From Nocardioides sp. JS614 (lineage in GTDB: Bacteria > Actinomycetota > Actinomycetes > Propionibacteriales > Nocardioidaceae), in contig NC_008699.1 in the NCBI RefSeq assembly GCF_000015265.1, positions 1,612,001 through 1,676,000 on the forward strand: a stretch of DNA of 64,000 bases. Reading direction: 5' to 3'. This document shows, piece after piece, positions 1 to 6,418 of the stretch. The notes below the pieces were generated by a model. That model did no database searches. It was not told the DNA's origin and saw only the letters and a list, made by a program, of their open reading frames with translations. The translations under genes and the position numbers were made by a program. Position 1 is the first letter of the stretch, and each line of letters opens with the position of its first letter.

Positions 1-120
1 ACCCTCCAGCTGATCGCCGAGCACAAGCCGCGCACACCGGAAGCGCTGCTGCGGATCAACGGGATCGGCCGGTCCAAGCTCGAGCGGTACGGCGACGAGG
101 TGCTCACGGTCGTCGGCTGA
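1..120 (+). CDS. uvrD2: C-terminal end of UvrD2-type ATP-dependent DNA helicase (partial)
   Basis: Only the last 39 codons are in the window, open from base 1 and ending in TGA at 118-120. They read as the end of an HRDC domain: a helix followed by a helix-hairpin-helix-like LLRINGIGRSKLERYGDEVL segment. HRDC domains end RecQ and actinobacterial UvrD2 helicases and help bind branched DNA. The assignment to UvrD2 rather than RecQ rests on the neighbour: whiB7 lies next to uvrD2 in mycobacteria and many other actinobacteria. The helicase motifs themselves are outside the window. Confidence 0.7.
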   Translation, partial: TLQLIAEHKPRTPEALLRINGIGRSKLERYGDEVLTVVG

Positions 121-192
121 GGTGCCCCGCCGAGACGCCTGCCGAGACGTCGGTCGAGGCGTCGAAGGCCCCCTCGGCGGCAACTCCTCCAG

Positions 193-250
193 AAATTTCG
201 CGAAATACCCACTAAATGGTTTGCCCATTACAGCGGGGAGACGATACGTT
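193..250 (+). promoter_or_regulatory. probable whiB7 promoter with AT-rich upstream element
   Basis: In a very GC-rich setting this stretch is conspicuously AT-rich: AAATTTCGCGAAAT at 193-206, then AAAT at 214-217 directly in front of a -35-like TTGCCC (221-226) and a -10-like TACGTT (245-250) at 18-bp spacing. WhiB7 is known to activate its own promoter together with SigA by binding AT-rich minor groove just upstream of the -35 through its AT-hook. This layout fits such autoregulation. The transcription start is inferred. Confidence 0.55.
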
Positions 251-322
251 TCCTCAGAACCAACCGCACGCGCACACGGTCCTGGCAAGATCGGCGCCCG
301 ACGCACCGAAGGAGGTGGCCTC

Positions 323-556
323 GTGAACAGCATCAAGCTCCGGAAGACGGCTCAGACCCCGTCGCCCTTCGGCATGCCCATTTCCGGCCACGCCTTCGGC
401 GTGACCACGCGTGCCACCGATCGCTGCGCCGCCGCCACGCTCGTCGTGCGCGACCGCGAGGCCGTCATCGGCAGCACCACGGGCACCGCTGAGGACGCGG
501 GTCTCACCCAGTCCTACTTCCCGGGAACCCCTGCCTGGAGACCACCGACCTGTTGA
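323..556 (+). CDS. leader ORF (uORF) upstream of whiB7
   Basis: A 77-codon reading frame starts at GTG 323 behind a good ribosome binding site (AAGGAGG at 309-315) and ends at 556, 27 bp before an intrinsic-terminator-like hairpin that lies ahead of whiB7. In mycobacteria and Streptomyces, whiB7/wblC has a long 5' leader with a uORF whose stalled translation under ribosome-targeting antibiotics prevents termination. Position, Shine-Dalgarno and downstream hairpin fit that model. The peptide itself is not recognisable and an in-frame internal start cannot be excluded. Confidence 0.45.
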   Translation: MNSIKLRKTAQTPSPFGMPISGHAFGVTTRATDRCAAATLVVRDREAVIGSTTGTAEDAGLTQSYFPGTPAWRPPTC

Positions 557-582
557 CACCCAACAGCCATCGGCAGCCTCCA

Positions 583-625
583 GGCCGCGGACCCGAACCC
601 CGGGATCCGCGGCCTTCTTGTTTCT
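583..625 (+). terminator. intrinsic terminator / attenuator in the whiB7 leader
   Basis: A perfect 9-bp stem (GGCCGCGGA at 583-591 with TCCGCGGCC at 606-614) has a further CCC/GGG pairing in its loop and is followed by the T-rich run TTCTTGTTTCT (615-625). It sits between the leader ORF and whiB7, about 70 bp before the whiB7 start, so it would stop transcription before whiB7 unless read-through is induced. It is one of the few hairpins with a T-tract in this GC-rich window. Confidence 0.75.
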
Positions 626-694
626 CAAGACGGAACAAGAGTCCGGCCAGCACCGCACACCCAACGCGATCAGGTCAGAAGAAGGAGGTGAAAC

Positions 695-1018
695 ATGACC
701 ATCAGTGAACTCGTCCGCACCGATGGGGCTGCCGAGGTGACCCTGGGCCAGCTGCACGACCAGGCCCTCCAGGTCGACGACGAGCTGCTCCCGTGCCGGG
801 CCAACAACCCCGAGCTCTGGTTCGCCGAGTCGCCCAGCGACGTGGAGCACGCCAAGACGCTGTGCCAGGACTGCCCGGTCCGGGCCATGTGCCTTGACGG
901 CGCGCTCGAACGCCGCGAGCCCTGGGGAGTCTGGGGAGGCCAGCTCTTCCTCCAGGGAGTGGTGATCCCCCGCAAGCGGCCCCGGGGCCGGCCTCGCAAG
1001 AACGAGGTCGCGGCCTGA
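695..1018 (+). CDS. whiB7: WhiB7 family iron-sulfur transcriptional regulator
   Basis: This 107-residue protein has all WhiB features: one cysteine in LPCRANN, two in LCQDC and one in RAMCLDG to hold a [4Fe-4S] cluster, the turn motif EPWGVWGG, and a C-terminal AT-hook RGRPRK that marks the WhiB7 (WblC) branch. WhiB7 partners with the principal sigma factor and turns on intrinsic antibiotic-resistance genes when translation is inhibited. The ATG at 695 has a strong site (GAAGGAGG) at 681-688. Its leader ORF and attenuator suggest translation-coupled induction as in other actinobacteria. Confidence 0.93.
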   Translation: MTISELVRTDGAAEVTLGQLHDQALQVDDELLPCRANNPELWFAESPSDVEHAKTLCQDCPVRAMCLDGALERREPWGVWGGQLFLQGVVIPRKRPRGRPRKNEVAA

Positions 1019-1097
1019 CCCACGCCGACCGACGCACCACCGCTGCACCCGCAGCACCGATCGTCCATCTTCGACAACGACGTCAAAGGAAACCGAC

Positions 1098-1262
1098 ATG
1101 ATCCACAGCCACGACCTCCTGGCACGAGCGCACGTAGCCGCTCGCTTGGGTGAGGCGCAGCAGTGCCGACCGGGCCGCCAGCTGACCCGCGTGGTCCACT
1201 CGGGCCGCAGGGCCGAGCAGCTCGCTCAGCAGGCCCGTCTCGCCATCGCCCGCACGCTCTGA
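1098..1262 (+). CDS. small conserved protein, copy 1 of a tandem pair
   Basis: A 54-residue basic, helix-forming protein starts at ATG 1098 behind AAAGGAAA. It has the segments ARLGEAQQ and EQLAQQARLAIARTL, is rich in Ala, Arg and Gln, and has no cysteines arranged for metal binding. The next gene encodes a protein of identical length and clearly related sequence, so the two are a tandem duplication. The function is unknown. The position directly after whiB7 suggests co-expression with it. It is too short for many gene callers and easily missed. Confidence 0.6.
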   Translation: MIHSHDLLARAHVAARLGEAQQCRPGRQLTRVVHSGRRAEQLAQQARLAIARTL

Positions 1263-1340
1263 GCGTGCTGCCACCGAACACGAAAGCCCGACTTTCCCAT
1301 GAAGAACACCCAGACCACTGACCCGAACGGAACCATCGAG

Positions 1341-1505
1341 ATGAATCTCCTCCACGAAAACCTGGCCAGAGCGCAAATGTCCGAGCGCCTGGGAGAGGCG
1401 CGGCAGCTCCGGCGCGGCCACCAGCTGGCCCGTGCCCGTCGGCTCAGCCGCAAGGCCGAGCAGGCAGCGCAGCAGGCTCGGCTGGCCCTCGCCCGCGCGC
1501 TGTAG
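1341..1505 (+). CDS. small conserved protein, copy 2 of a tandem pair
   Basis: This 54-residue protein aligns end to end with the product of 1098-1262: shared blocks are LARA, RLGEA and EQxAQQARLAxAR. An in-frame upstream ATG at 1299 exists, but ATG 1341 has a CGGAACC site at the same spacing as copy 1 and gives exactly equal length, so it is preferred. Like its twin it is rich in Ala, Arg and Leu and probably forms a single amphipathic helix. The function is unknown. It ends 45 bp before a strong hairpin that probably closes the whiB7 unit. Confidence 0.6.
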   Translation: MNLLHENLARAQMSERLGEARQLRRGHQLARARRLSRKAEQAAQQARLALARAL

Positions 1506-1550
1506 TACCAGTCCGGACTCACCCCTTCCCTGATCGCGGGTGCTGAGAAG

Positions 1551-1584
1551 AGAGCCGGGTACGACGACCGTCGTACCCGGCTCT
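1551..1584. terminator. perfect 15-bp hairpin, likely terminator
   Basis: AGAGCCGGGTACGAC (1551-1565) pairs perfectly with GTCGTACCCGGCTCT (1570-1584) around a 4-nt loop. It lies after the second small paralogue and just before the next start. There is no T-tract on either side, as is common for actinobacterial terminators. Confidence 0.6.
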
Positions 1585-1614
1585 CGCCATGTCCGGGGCT
1601 ACCCTGGCGGGGTG

Positions 1615-1773
1615 ATGACCTGCGACTTCTGCGGGCGTCAGGAGGCCGACGAGGCCAAGACGCTGACCTGGAGCACCGCGGTCGAGAACGGCCGCAGGCG
1701 GGTGTACTGCGAGGAGTGCTCCCGGGCCAACCTGCGCGCCATGGAGGGCAAGCTCGACAGCGAGTACTGGTGA
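1615..1773 (+). CDS. small two-CxxC zinc-ribbon protein
   Basis: The 52-residue product begins MTCDFCGRQ and carries a second pair in YCEEC about 30 residues later, so four cysteines in two CxxC knuckles very likely bind one zinc ion. The C-terminal half (ANLRAMEGKLDSEYW) is a short charged helix. A GTG three bases upstream is in frame and possible, but ATG 1615 is the natural start. It converges with the ThiF-like gene, the stop codons being 33 bp apart. Small zinc ribbons of this type occur widely in actinobacteria without a known role. Confidence 0.7.
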   Translation: MTCDFCGRQEADEAKTLTWSTAVENGRRRVYCEECSRANLRAMEGKLDSEYW

Positions 1774-1806
1774 GGCGGCAACGACCTGCGCGGTGCCGCG
1801 CTCGGC

Positions 1807-2556
1807 TCACCCCACCAGCCCCTGCGCCCAGGAGCAACCGCAGTGCGGGTGCCGGCTCCAGGCGTGCCGCACGGGCTCGAGGTCGAGCCCCACGGTGACC
1901 GTCGCCGACCAGGTCGTCGGCGAGCCCCCCGCGAGGTAGCAGAGCACGTCGCGCACCGCCCAGGCCGCGGCGATCGTCCGCAACGCCGGGTCGTCCGGAC
2001 CGCCCGGCCGCCCGCCGAGCTGCTCGACGACGACCGCCCGCCGCGGGTCGTGCTCGCCGCGGTGGGCGTCGACACAGCGCAGGCACGCCGTCGCCCCCGG
2101 CACCACGAACGGACCGATGGTGTAGCCGAGCGCGGACCCGGTGACCACCAGGTGCGGCCGGCCGTCCCGGACCTGGGCGTCGACGTCGCCGCGCCGGGCC
2201 TCGCCGTCGGCCAGCAGCAGCGCCACCGCCCCGTCGTCCCCGGCCCCCGGGCACCCGGCCGCGCGCAGCATCCGGCGGGCCTCCGTGGCCGCCGGGCCGC
2301 TGCCGTGCACGGCCACGGCCGCCTGCGGCGCCGGCGCGGCCGCGTCCACCAGCATGCCGGCGCGCGTGAGGGCGAGCAGGACCCGGTGGGCCTCGGGGCT
2401 CTGCGGTGTCGGCGGCCGACCGGCCAGGAGGTCGTCGAGGAGGCGCTGCACGTCCGGCCGGTCGGGGACCACCAGGCGCCAGGGCGGGTCGACGCCGATC
2501 TGCAGGTGCTGGTCGTCACGACGTACGACGTGGAGGCCGGGGCGCAGGAGGCTCAT
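1807..2556 (-). CDS. ThiF / cyclodehydratase-like family protein
   Basis: The 249-residue protein resembles the conserved actinobacterial Rv3196-type proteins related to E1-like (ThiF) and azole cyclodehydratase partner proteins. The N-terminal ~75 residues resemble a winged-helix RRE fold, followed by a Rossmann-like VHGSGPAATEARRML near residue 95 and a zinc-binding pair, CLRC in the middle and HCGC near the C-terminus. In mycobacteria the homologue lies in the same uvrD2-whiB7-DUF2342-Lon-UPF0182 neighbourhood, so synteny supports identity. No precursor peptide is visible, so a RiPP role is unlikely. The actual activity is unknown. Confidence 0.6.
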   Translation of the reverse strand: MSLLRPGLHVVRRDDQHLQIGVDPPWRLVVPDRPDVQRLLDDLLAGRPPTPQSPEAHRVLLALTRAGMLVDAAAPAPQAAVAVHGSGPAATEARRMLRAAGCPGAGDDGAVALLLADGEARRGDVDAQVRDGRPHLVVTGSALGYTIGPFVVPGATACLRCVDAHRGEHDPRRAVVVEQLGGRPGGPDDPALRTIAAAWAVRDVLCYLAGGSPTTWSATVTVGLDLEPVRHAWSRHPHCGCSWAQGLVG

Positions 2557-2624
2557 GACTCCCGTCTACCCGCTCCGGTCGGATCCGGCGCACTGCCTCC
2601 ACAGGCGCGGAGCCGGCAGGACGG

Positions 2625-2672
2625 CGACGGCGGCGCCGCCCGGTCTCGAGGACCGGGGCGACGCCGCCGTCG
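2625..2672 (-). terminator. GC-rich hairpin after the DUF5679 gene
   Basis: CGACGGCGGCG (2625-2635) pairs with CGCCGCCGTCG (2662-2672), with a second inner stem formed by CCGGTC and GACCGG. It lies between the ends of the leftward DUF5679 gene and the start of the leftward ThiF-like gene, and probably terminates the former. There is no T-tract. Confidence 0.45.
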
Positions 2673-2708
2673 TCAGAAAATCGGGGCGCTACGCGCGGAA
2701 GTGTCGCG

Positions 2709-2867
2709 TCACGCCTTGCCGAGGATGCGGTTGAGGTTGGTGCCGCACACCGGGCAGACGGCCTTCGCCATCCGGGTGCCCTTGTCGTTCACCTTGACCT
2801 CGCCCTCGGCCTCGCGCTTCTCCTTGCACTTCACGCAGTAGAACTCGCCGCTCCAGGTCTCCGCCAT
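2709..2867 (-). CDS. DUF5679 zinc-ribbon protein
   Basis: The 52-residue product has CVKC near residue 11 and CPVC near residue 37, a four-cysteine zinc ribbon, and ends in TNLNRILGKA. This is the compact actinobacterial DUF5679 family. ATG at 2867 is preceded by a near-perfect AAGGAGG site. A longer in-frame extension exists but lacks coding character. The family is abundant and highly conserved, often described as small metal-binding or ribosome-associated-like, but no function is established. It faces away from the crotonase gene across a 190-bp intergenic region. Confidence 0.85.
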   Translation of the reverse strand: MAETWSGEFYCVKCKEKREAEGEVKVNDKGTRMAKAVCPVCGTNLNRILGKA

Positions 2868-3059
2868 GACGGCCTCCTTGCCTATGTATAACTGGTCGTC
2901 GCGACGGGGCAGAGGGGAAGACCCGCCGGAAGTCCGGCGACGGGTGCCGCCGAACCGACACAGACCCTACGGCACCAGCGGTGAGATGCGTGTCAGGCGC
3001 ACCGTGAGCGGTGAATCGGGTCACGGCGCGTCGCGGCGGCGATCAGTACGTTGGGCCCC

Positions 3060-3899
3060 ATGCCTGAGCCCACGACCGCGTCCGCGACCGCCCCGACGCC
3101 CACCCCACCGGACCTCACCGACCTGCGCCTCGAGCGGCCCTCCGACGGGGTCGCCGTGCTCACCCTCGACAACCCCGACCAGCGCAACGCGATGTCGGAT
3201 GCGATGACCTCCTCATGGGTCCGGGCGATCGACGCCCTGGCCGCCGACTCGTCGGTGCGGGTCGTGGTGGTCACCGGCGGGGGCTCGGCGTTCTGCTCCG
3301 GCGGCAACACCTCGTGGATCGCGAGCGAGCCGGACGCGACCGTCGACGAGCTGCGCACCCGGATGGTCGCGTTCTACCGGGCCTGGCTGTCGATCCGGCG
3401 CCTCGAGGTGCCGACGATCGCGGCCGTCAACGGCCCCGCGATCGGCGCGGGCCTGTGCCTGGCCCTCGCCTGCGACGTGCGGTACGCCGCCGCCGGCGCG
3501 CGGCTCGGCGCTCCGTTCGTCAAGCTCGGCATGCACGCCGGCATGGCCGGGACCTACCTGCTGCCGAACGTCGTGGGGGAGGCACACGCCCGCGACCTCC
3601 TGCTGACCGGGCGGGTCGTCGACGCCGACGAGGCACTGCGCCTGGGCCTGGTCTCCCGGGTGATCGAGCCGGAGTCCTTCCGCGACGAGGTCCTGGCGAC
3701 CGCCGCGGGGATCGCGGCCACCGCCCCGATCGCCAGCCGACTCACCAAGCTGGCGCTCGCCGACGGCGGCCACGCGGACTTCGAGAGCTGCCTGCAGTGG
3801 GAGGCGCTCGCCCAGCCCGTCACGCTGGCCACCGCGGACCTCCAGGAGGGCATCCGGGCCGCGCAGGAGAAGCGGGCGGCGGTCTTCACCGGCCGTTGA
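3060..3899 (+). CDS. enoyl-CoA hydratase/isomerase (crotonase) family protein
   Basis: The 279-residue protein carries the crotonase oxyanion-hole segments GGGSAFCSGGNTSWI (near residue 80) and NGPAIGAGLCLALACD (near 125), which bind the acyl-CoA thioester. It would act in fatty or organic acid degradation in the cytoplasm. Aligned by eye with rat hydratase, the segment that normally reads PEILLGxxPGAGG is APFVKLGMHAGMAG, so the first catalytic glutamate position is Phe, and the second (in LAMEMVL) is Asp in HARDLLL. The reaction may therefore be isomerase, hydrolase or otherwise rather than classical hydration. ATG 3060 is preferred to TTG 3051. A strong hairpin follows. Confidence 0.85.
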   Translation: MPEPTTASATAPTPTPPDLTDLRLERPSDGVAVLTLDNPDQRNAMSDAMTSSWVRAIDALAADSSVRVVVVTGGGSAFCSGGNTSWIASEPDATVDELRTRMVAFYRAWLSIRRLEVPTIAAVNGPAIGAGLCLALACDVRYAAAGARLGAPFVKLGMHAGMAGTYLLPNVVGEAHARDLLLTGRVVDADEALRLGLVSRVIEPESFRDEVLATAAGIAATAPIASRLTKLALADGGHADFESCLQWEALAQPVTLATADLQEGIRAAQEKRAAVFTGR

Positions 3900-3917
3900 C
3901 GTGAGCAGGGACGTGAG

Positions 3918-3984
3918 GAGGCCCCCGGCCGCATCTGGACACTTGCCTTCCCCTTGCGAGTGTCCGTCCGCGGCCGAGGGCCTC
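3918..3984 (+). terminator. long hairpin after the crotonase gene
   Basis: GAGGCCC at the 5' side pairs with GGGCCTC at the 3' side, extended inward by GGCCGC/GCGGCC and GGACACT/AGTGTCC. The imperfect stem covers 67 bp and begins 18 bp after the crotonase stop. Base pairing is strong on either strand. There is no T-tract. Confidence 0.6.
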
Positions 3985-4043
3985 ATCTGCGCCCCACGCT
4001 AGGAGGCGCACCGGACGAGGGTCAACGCGGCGCCACCCCACCC

Positions 4044-4206
4044 TGTGGACAAGCCTGTGGACAAAGCTGTGGAGGAGCGGCCGTGCCGGTGGAGGAGGCC
4101 GGATCGATCCTGGAACAGGCTGTGGACAGCTCGGCTCGGGGACACCGGCGCTCCCGTCGTACTCGGCGCTGACCAGGGAGAATGGCTGTCCACCGGGTGT
4201 GGACGA
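4044..4206. promoter_or_regulatory. cluster of DnaA-box-like sites
   Basis: TGTGGACAA, the reverse complement of the actinobacterial DnaA-box consensus TTGTCCACA, occurs perfectly at 4044-4052 and 4056-4064, 12 bp apart. Close variants lie at 4068 (TGTGGAGGA), 4121-4129 (TGTGGACAG), 4186-4194 (CTGTCCACC, opposite strand) and 4198-4206 (TGTGGACGA). Six boxes in 163 bp is far denser than chance. The cluster spans the region upstream of and just into the PHP-protein gene. There is no dnaA or dnaN next to it, so it is not oriC. DnaA-dependent control of the gene or DnaA titration are possible roles. Confidence 0.55.
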
Positions 4207-5318
4207 AAGAAAACTGGGCCAACCAGCGGGAGAACCGACGCGAGAGAGAGGTCAGCGGCGTGCCGGACCAGACAGCGGGCGACGAGTACGGCGCCGGGCC
4301 GGTCGCCGCCCTGCGCCGGATCGCGTTCCTGCTCGAGCGCGGCCGGGAGGACACCTACAAGGTCAAGGCGTTCCGCGGTGCCGCTGCCGCGATCCTGCCG
4401 CTGACGGCCGAGCAGGTCGCCGCGGCGGTCGAGGACGGCAGCCTGACGTCGCTGCCGGGTGTCGGTGCGAGCACGGCCCGGGTCATCGCCGATGCCGTGC
4501 GCGGGGTGCTGCCGACCCGGCTGGCCGAGCTCGAGCGCGAGCACGGCGGTGACCTGGCGAGCGGCGGCCAGGGGCTCCGCGCCGCCCTGCGCGGCGACCT
4601 GCACTCCCACTCCGACTGGTCCGACGGCGGCTCGCCGATCGAGGAGATGGCGTTCACGGCCATCGAGCTCGGCCACGACTACCTGGTGCTCACCGACCAC
4701 TCGCCGCGGCTGACCGTCGCGCACGGCCTCAGCGCCGAGCGGTTGACCCGCCAGCTGGGCGTGGTCGACGCGGTCAACCGGCACCTCTCCGGGGTCGACG
4801 ACTCCTTCACGCTGCTCAAGGGGATCGAGGTCGACATCCTCGACGACGGCTCGCTGGACCAGGACGACGACCTGCTGGCGCAGCTCGACGTCCGGGTCGC
4901 GAGCGTGCACTCCAAGCTCAAGATGGAGCCGGCGGACATGACCCGGCGGATGATCGGCGCGATCCGCAACCCGCGCACCAACGTCCTCGGTCACTGCACC
5001 GGCCGGCTGGTGACCGGCAACCGCGGCACCCGCCCGGGCTCCCGTTTCGACGCGGGTGCGGTGTTCGAGGCCTGCGCGGAGCACGACGTCGCGGTCGAGA
5101 TCAACTCCCGGCCCGAGCGGCGGGACCCGCCGACGGCGCTGCTGGAGCTGGCCCGGGACGCCGGCTGCGTGTTCTCCATCGACAGCGACGCCCACGCCCC
5201 CGGGCAGCTGGACTTCCTGGTCTACGGCTGCGAGCGGGCCGAGGCGGCCGGCATCGACCCGGACCGGATCGTCAACACCTGGCCGCGGGAGCGGTTGCTG
5301 GCCTGGGCGAGGAAGTAG
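4182..5318 (+). CDS. PHP domain protein with PolX-like helix-hairpin-helix N-terminus
   Basis: The 378-residue product starts with a DNA polymerase beta-like (HhH) region, including EDTYKVKAFRGAA and the hairpin SLPGVGASTARVIADAV near residues 90-105, followed by a PHP phosphoesterase domain. PHP metal ligands are visible: DLHSHSDWSDG near 138, TDHSPR, a Glu in GIEVDI, HCTGR, and SDAHAP near the C-terminus. The nucleotidyltransferase palm of full PolX is missing. Such proteins are thought to have 3'-5' exonuclease or phosphatase activity in DNA repair. The ATG at 4182 sits inside DnaA-box-like repeats; GTG 4260 is an alternative start. The next gene follows within 10 bp. Confidence 0.85.
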   Translation: MAVHRVWTKENWANQRENRREREVSGVPDQTAGDEYGAGPVAALRRIAFLLERGREDTYKVKAFRGAAAAILPLTAEQVAAAVEDGSLTSLPGVGASTARVIADAVRGVLPTRLAELEREHGGDLASGGQGLRAALRGDLHSHSDWSDGGSPIEEMAFTAIELGHDYLVLTDHSPRLTVAHGLSAERLTRQLGVVDAVNRHLSGVDDSFTLLKGIEVDILDDGSLDQDDDLLAQLDVRVASVHSKLKMEPADMTRRMIGAIRNPRTNVLGHCTGRLVTGNRGTRPGSRFDAGAVFEACAEHDVAVEINSRPERRDPPTALLELARDAGCVFSIDSDAHAPGQLDFLVYGCERAEAAGIDPDRIVNTWPRERLLAWARK

Positions 5319-5327
5319 CGTTCGGCC

Positions 5328-5855
5328 ATGGGACGTCCCGAGGTGGAGGTGCGGCGCTCGAAGCGGCGTCGCCGTACCGTCTCGGCCTACCGCGACGGTG
5401 ACCGCGTCGTCGTGATGATCCCGGCCTCGCTCTCGCGCCGCGAGGAGGCGGAGTGGGTGGAGAAGATGCTCACCCGGCTGGAGCGGTCCGAGAGCCGGCG
5501 CCGGCCCAGCGACGGCGACCTGATGCGCCGGGCCCGCGACCTCAGCGACAGCTACCTCGGCGGGCTGGCGACCCCGGAGTCCGTGCGCTGGGTCGACAAC
5601 CAGCAGACCCGGTGGGGCTCGTGCACCCCCGGCGACCGCACCATCCGGCTCTCGGCGCGGTTGCAGGGGATGCCGTCGTGGGTGGTCGACTACGTGCTCG
5701 TCCACGAGCTCGCGCACCTGCTCGAGCCCGGGCACGACGCGAACTTCTGGGCCTGGGTGGACCGCTATCCGCGCGCCGAGCGCGCCAAGGGCTACCTGGT
5801 CGGCTGGTCGACCGCCGCCCGGCTCGATCCGCCGCCCGGCGAGGAGATCGACTAG
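5328..5855 (+). CDS. YgjP-like (DUF45) zinc metallopeptidase
   Basis: The 175-residue protein has the zinc-binding motif VHELAHLLEPGHDANFW near residue 126, with two histidines, the catalytic glutamate and the third ligand GH downstream. The preceding RWGSC motif is typical of the YgjP/DUF45 (M48-related) family. The N-terminus is basic (RRSKRRRR). The family is cytoplasmic and found near nucleic-acid enzymes; substrates are unknown. It follows the PHP gene with a 9-bp gap and is probably co-transcribed. Its last codons overlap the stop of the convergent NUDIX gene by 4 bp. Confidence 0.85.
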   Translation: MGRPEVEVRRSKRRRRTVSAYRDGDRVVVMIPASLSRREEAEWVEKMLTRLERSESRRRPSDGDLMRRARDLSDSYLGGLATPESVRWVDNQQTRWGSCTPGDRTIRLSARLQGMPSWVVDYVLVHELAHLLEPGHDANFWAWVDRYPRAERAKGYLVGWSTAARLDPPPGEEID

Positions 5856-6418
5856 GGCGCTACCCGGGCCCGCGCCAGCTCGACCAGCTCCACCAGGTCG
5901 GCCTCCGGGTCGGGCAGCGCGTCGAGGGGCCACCAGCGCAGGTCGAGCGACTCCTCGCTGATCGCGTGCACGGCGTCCGGGGGAGCGACCGCGACGAACC
6001 GCACGTCGAGGTGGTGCACCGGCCGGCCCGGCCCGTTGGAGCCGCAGAAGGGTACGGCGTGCTCGCTGAGCTGCACCGGCACCGGGTCGAGCCGCAGCCC
6101 GGCCAGCCCGGACTCCTCGGCCGCCTCCCGCAGCGCGGCCCCGGCCAGCGTGGCGTCGCCGGGCTCGCAGTGCCCGCCGAGCTGGAACCAGGCGTGCGCC
6201 TTGGCGTGCAGGGTGAGCAGGGCGGTGCTGTGGTCCGCGGCCAGCACCAGCGTGCTCGCGGTGAGGTGGTCGGGCCGGCAGGCCCGGTCCAGCCCGTCGG
6301 CATGGGCGAGCAGGTGCTCGACGTACCGCTGGCGGAGCGCCTCCTGGGCGTGCCCGGGGGCCCGCCAGCCGGTCAGCACCGCCAGCGCGTCGGCGTGCAG
6401 GTCGAGGGGGAGCGTCAC
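5852..6418 (-). CDS. NUDIX hydrolase
   Basis: The 188-residue protein contains the NUDIX box as GGHCEPGDATLAGAALREAAEESGL, with the signature REAAEESG helix that binds Mg2+ (around residues 85-110). NUDIX enzymes cleave nucleoside diphosphates linked to another moiety; the substrate cannot be read from the sequence. The GTG start at 6418 overlaps the stop of the upstream DUF2342 gene (GTGA), so the two are translationally coupled. Much longer in-frame extensions upstream are antisense artefacts. Confidence 0.85.
   Translation of the reverse strand: MTLPLDLHADALAVLTGWRAPGHAQEALRQRYVEHLLAHADGLDRACRPDHLTASTLVLAADHSTALLTLHAKAHAWFQLGGHCEPGDATLAGAALREAAEESGLAGLRLDPVPVQLSEHAVPFCGSNGPGRPVHHLDVRFVAVAPPDAVHAISEESLDLRWWPLDALPDPEADLVELVELARARVAP

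Noticed and set aside
3999..5933. 644-residue open frame on the minus strand across the PHP and metallopeptidase genes
   Set aside because: Low-complexity, His/Arg/Pro/Val-rich product with no domain; antisense to two well-supported genes. Such frames are normal in GC-rich DNA.
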